64,000 nt of DNA from Dickeya poaceiphila (GTDB taxonomy: Bacteria; Pseudomonadota; Gammaproteobacteria; Enterobacterales; Enterobacteriaceae): assembly GCF_007858975.2 (NCBI RefSeq), contig NZ_CP042220.2, positions 3,348,001 to 3,412,000 of the forward strand, in the 5' to 3' direction. Both the position numbers and the translations under genes were made by a program. The notes under the pieces are model-generated. The model did not search any database. It was given only the letters and a program-made list of their open reading frames with translations, and was not told the origin of the DNA. This document shows, piece by piece, positions 61,307 to 64,000 of this stretch; within the stretch, counting starts at the first letter, position 1; every line of letters starts with the position of its first letter.

Positions 61307-62860
61307 TCACTGTCTGGACAGATAGGCATCAAAACTCAACGTATCTTCCGACTCCAGTTGACGCTGGCGCTGCCATGAGCGCTCGCACTCAGCGGCAAAC
61401 TGGGCTTCAGACAAAATCTCCAGCGGCTCTTGCAACAATTGCTCGCGGTATTGCCCAGACAGTTGGAGCCCAACACCACCGCTGCCATGCTCCAGCATCA
61501 TCGCCAGTACCTGGGCCGAGAACGTCTTGTTCGGGTCATCGAACCCGTCCACTAGTTGATTACAAACCTGCTGATAGTAAGGCTTAGCTTGCCCGTGATC
61601 CAACAACTGCGCAACATACCGCAAGTCAGCAAACAACGCACGCCCGACTTCTGCAATCGGCTGGCGCGCGGTTTCACAGCCCATTCCTATCGTCTGCCCC
61701 GGTTTACGCCCTTCCAGAATCACCCTATTCCAGTTTTTGCGTGTACAGAGCAACTCAGCTTCACTCATTTCCGGCGCATCGGCCAACGCACACCAAATCA
61801 GGAACAGATCGAGGAACCGAACCTGTTCCGCGCTGACGCCAATAGCCGAAAACGGATTAATATCCAGCGAACGAACTTCGATATATTCAATACCACCACG
61901 CAACAGTGCATCAGATGGCGACTCTCCCATACGGATGACACGCTTGGGCCGAATCGGCGCATACAATTCGTTTTCAATCTGCAACACGTTGGTATTCAGT
62001 TGTAGATAACGGCCATCTTTCTTGAGACCAATCTCAGCATACTCTTGCGAAGGGGTGCGGATCGCTTTTTTCAGTGCCGAAACATACGTCTCCAGACTGT
62101 TGAAGGTAATGCCAAGATTACTCTGCGACTTATTGGTGTACCCCAAATCGCTCAGACGTAATGACGTAGCATACGGCAAATAGAGCATCCCTTTTTCAGA
62201 ACGCTCAAACGGCAGGTGAGTGTCTTTACCCTGCAGGAAAGATGAGCAGATTGCCGGAGAGGCGCCAAACAGATACGGGATCACCCAACCGAACCGATAG
62301 TAGTTACGAATCAGTTGAAAGTATCCGGCAGATATCGCTTCCTTGCCGCTGATAGCATCAGTAATACCATCACGGGCCTGCCAAAATGACAACGGTAGCG
62401 AAAAGTTATAATGCACACCGGAAATGGTCTGCATCAATGCGCCATACCGATTCTTCAACCCTTCACGGTATAGTGTTTTGAAACGGCCAATATTCGACGA
62501 GCCATATTGCGCAAGCTCGATGTTCTGCCCTGCTTCAATAAAACAAGGCATACTCAGCGGCCACATGCGCTCATCACCCAGATGGCGGGCGACATAACGA
62601 TGAATATCACGCAAAAAAGCGAGAAGGTGATCAATATCCTTGTCAACCGGCGTAATGAATTCCAGCAGCGTCTCAGCGAAATCCGTAGTAATCCAGGGAT
62701 GGGTCAACGCCGCCCCTAGCTTCTCTGGATGCCCTGTTGTCGCCAGATGTCCATTTGCCATCACACGCAGTGTTTCACGCTCAATACCACGCTGGATCCC
62801 TGCTATAGACTGAGGATGTTTTTCCAGCCAGGACAGCGCTTTTGATACGTCCGGGATCAA
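61307..62860 (-). CDS. gshA: Glutamate-cysteine ligase
   Basis: Protein of 517 residues of the gamma-proteobacterial GshA family ([68 protein letters not shown]). It catalyses the first step of glutathione synthesis. The start is TTG (62858-62860) with GGAGGT upstream, as in E. coli gshA, where the rare start limits expression. Confidence 0.97.
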   Translation of the reverse strand: MIPDVSKALSWLEKHPQSIAGIQRGIERETLRVMANGHLATTGHPEKLGAALTHPWITTDFAETLLEFITPVDKDIDHLLAFLRDIHRYVARHLGDERMWPLSMPCFIEAGQNIELAQYGSSNIGRFKTLYREGLKNRYGALMQTISGVHYNFSLPLSFWQARDGITDAISGKEAISAGYFQLIRNYYRFGWVIPYLFGASPAICSSFLQGKDTHLPFERSEKGMLYLPYATSLRLSDLGYTNKSQSNLGITFNSLETYVSALKKAIRTPSQEYAEIGLKKDGRYLQLNTNVLQIENELYAPIRPKRVIRMGESPSDALLRGGIEYIEVRSLDINPFSAIGVSAEQVRFLDLFLIWCALADAPEMSEAELLCTRKNWNRVILEGRKPGQTIGMGCETARQPIAEVGRALFADLRYVAQLLDHGQAKPYYQQVCNQLVDGFDDPNKTFSAQVLAMMLEHGSGGVGLQLSGQYREQLLQEPLEILSEAQFAAECERSWQRQRQLESEDTLSFDAYLSRQ

Positions 62861-62940
62861 ATTGACCTCCAGCTATGAAGATATAGTCATGTTAATAAGA
62901 ATGATGGATGCTATATGGGGACAACAATCGTGATTACAAC

Positions 62941-63369
62941 TCACCCGGTTCCCATCGTCCATTTCAGTGTCACGACAGCCAAGATCAGGTAGCGCAACGT
63001 TTTTCCAATAAAAATACAGATTACTGAACCCGCCCATGGCATCCGCAGCCATCCCGCCAATACACACAATATATCGCCGACTATCGGCACCCAGCTAAAT
63101 AATAACGCCGCCGTACCGTAACGCTGCAGCCAGCAACGCGCGGTGTCTAAGCCTTTTTGCGGTTTGAGTTCAGGGACCAGACGCCCAACAATAATATTGG
63201 TAACTCCTCCTAACGTATTACCGATAGAAGCAATCAAAATCAGTAATAAAGGGCTGGCACTGTGGGTCAATAGTAACGATACCAATACAACTTCAGAGCT
63301 GCCCGGCAGCAGCGTCGCGCTCAGAAAACTACTCCAGAACAAAGAAAACAGCGCCAGAGACTCATTCAC
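62941..63369 (-). CDS. yqaA: Inner-membrane protein YqaA (VTT/SNARE-associated type)
   Basis: Protein of 142 residues with four hydrophobic segments (LFSLFWSSFLSATLLPGSSE, SIGNTLGGVTNIIVGRL, YGTAALLFSWVPIVGDILCV). Orthologue of E. coli YqaA in DedA-like VTT family; function unknown. Its ATG overlaps the yqaB stop by 4 bp; gshA follows after 80 bp. Confidence 0.9.
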   Translation of the reverse strand: MNESLALFSLFWSSFLSATLLPGSSEVVLVSLLLTHSASPLLLILIASIGNTLGGVTNIIVGRLVPELKPQKGLDTARCWLQRYGTAALLFSWVPIVGDILCVLAGWLRMPWAGSVICIFIGKTLRYLILAVVTLKWTMGTG

Positions 63370-63932
63370 AGCGTTCTTACGTCAATCACGTCCATACCAG
63401 CGCTGGCAGCAGCACGAATGCCAAAATCAGCGTCTTCAAACACCACGCAATGTTCGGGAACCACATGGATTAATGCTGCACAACGCAGGAACGTATCCGG
63501 GAAGGGTTTATGTCGCAGAACATCATCAGCACCAACTAGTGCAGAGAAATAATCACGCAAGCCAAGATGGCGCAGCAAACGCTCAGCCAGGCCATGTGTA
63601 CTTCCAGTACCAACAGCCATCGGACGACGCCCATAATAAGCTTTGACGACCTCGATTAACGGCAGAGGCTGTACGGTATCCATTAGAATGGTTTCAGTCA
63701 GTGACGCTTTTTCTGCTGCCAAGACATGCGGATCAAGGTCCGACTGGTTGTGATTAAGAATTACCTCGGCGATACGCCAGGTCGGCGCACCATTTAGTGC
63801 CGTCATGGCATTGTTGTCATAACTCATACCATACTTTGCCAGTACCTGCTGCCATGCCTGACAATGGGCCGACTCCGTATCGAGGATAGTTCCATCCATG
63901 TCAAAGATGAGGCCTTGATAGCGATCGTACAT
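63366..63932 (-). CDS. yqaB: HAD-family sugar-phosphate phosphatase YqaB
   Basis: Protein of 188 residues with the HAD nucleophile motif FDMDGTILD, motif II-type VGTGSTHG and motif IV FEDADFGIRAAASAG. It dephosphorylates fructose 1-phosphate and related sugars in E. coli. The second of two adjacent ATG codons (63930-63932) is preferred, 5 nt after GGAG and matching the family start MYDRY. Upstream partner genes lie beyond the window. Confidence 0.93.
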   Translation of the reverse strand: MYDRYQGLIFDMDGTILDTESAHCQAWQQVLAKYGMSYDNNAMTALNGAPTWRIAEVILNHNQSDLDPHVLAAEKASLTETILMDTVQPLPLIEVVKAYYGRRPMAVGTGSTHGLAERLLRHLGLRDYFSALVGADDVLRHKPFPDTFLRCAALIHVVPEHCVVFEDADFGIRAAASAGMDVIDVRTL

Positions 63933-64000
63933 CATGACTCCGTACCCACCGAAAGAGACGACTACTTTAACGCAAAGTCAAAACGTTGTCGCTTACTCAA

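Overview
The window is a chromosomal segment of an enterobacterium, most likely a soft-rot member of the Pectobacteriaceae (Dickeya-like). This is inferred from protein sequences that closely resemble E. coli/Yersinia orthologues, from Enterobacterales gene blocks (proVWX-mprA-emrAB, trxC-tapT-patZ-pssA-kgtP-rrn-clpB-pgeF-rluD-bamD-raiA-pheA-tyrA-aroF, rplS-trmD-rimM-rpsP-ffh-ypjD, luxS-gshA-yqaA-yqaB), and from a large purine/allantoin (hpx) cluster. No prophage, IS element, integrase or CRISPR array was found.

Region 1 (1-18470) is accessory nitrogen metabolism. A minus-strand operon encodes a polar amino-acid type ABC importer, a PucG/HpxJ-like aminotransferase and an allantoate amidohydrolase that runs off the left edge. 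Divergent from it are an RpiR-family regulator and the plus-strand hpxWXYZ genes. Then come hpxSAB (GntR regulator, racemase, allantoinase), an NCS1 permease and an allophanate hydrolase. Four sequences that fit sigma-54 -24/-12 promoters precede the importer, hpxW, the permease and the allophanate hydrolase. This suggests that the block is a nitrogen-limitation regulon, with RpiR and GntR proteins adding inducer control. A HipA/HipB-like kinase-antitoxin pair, in toxin-first order and with its own promoter and repeat array, sits between hpxZ and the allantoinase gene.

Region 2 (18471-28146) carries the osmoprotectant importer proVWX behind an AT-rich upstream region, an MFS transporter, and mprA-emrA-emrB. 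The mprA promoter is covered by a perfect palindrome.

Region 3 (28147-36325) holds yfiF, trxC, tapT, patZ, pssA and kgtP. Region 4 (36527-42415) is a complete minus-strand rRNA operon: P1-P2-16S-tRNA-Ile-tRNA-Ala-23S-5S-tRNA-Thr-5S. Its 23S gene contains an intervening sequence of about 90 nt in helix 45, and the two 5S copies differ by a compensatory base-pair change.

Region 5 (42501-53831) contains clpB, pgeF, rluD, bamD, raiA, an orphan iron-type binding protein, and the aromatic amino-acid genes pheL-pheA (attenuated) and aroF-tyrA (TyrR-type site). Region 6 (53832-55924) is variable. It has a frameshifted lipoprotein gene and a methyltransferase of unknown role where E. coli has yfiLRNB. 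Region 7 (55943-64000) is the ribosome/SRP block, ypjD, luxS, the sRNA gene micA, gshA, yqaA and yqaB.
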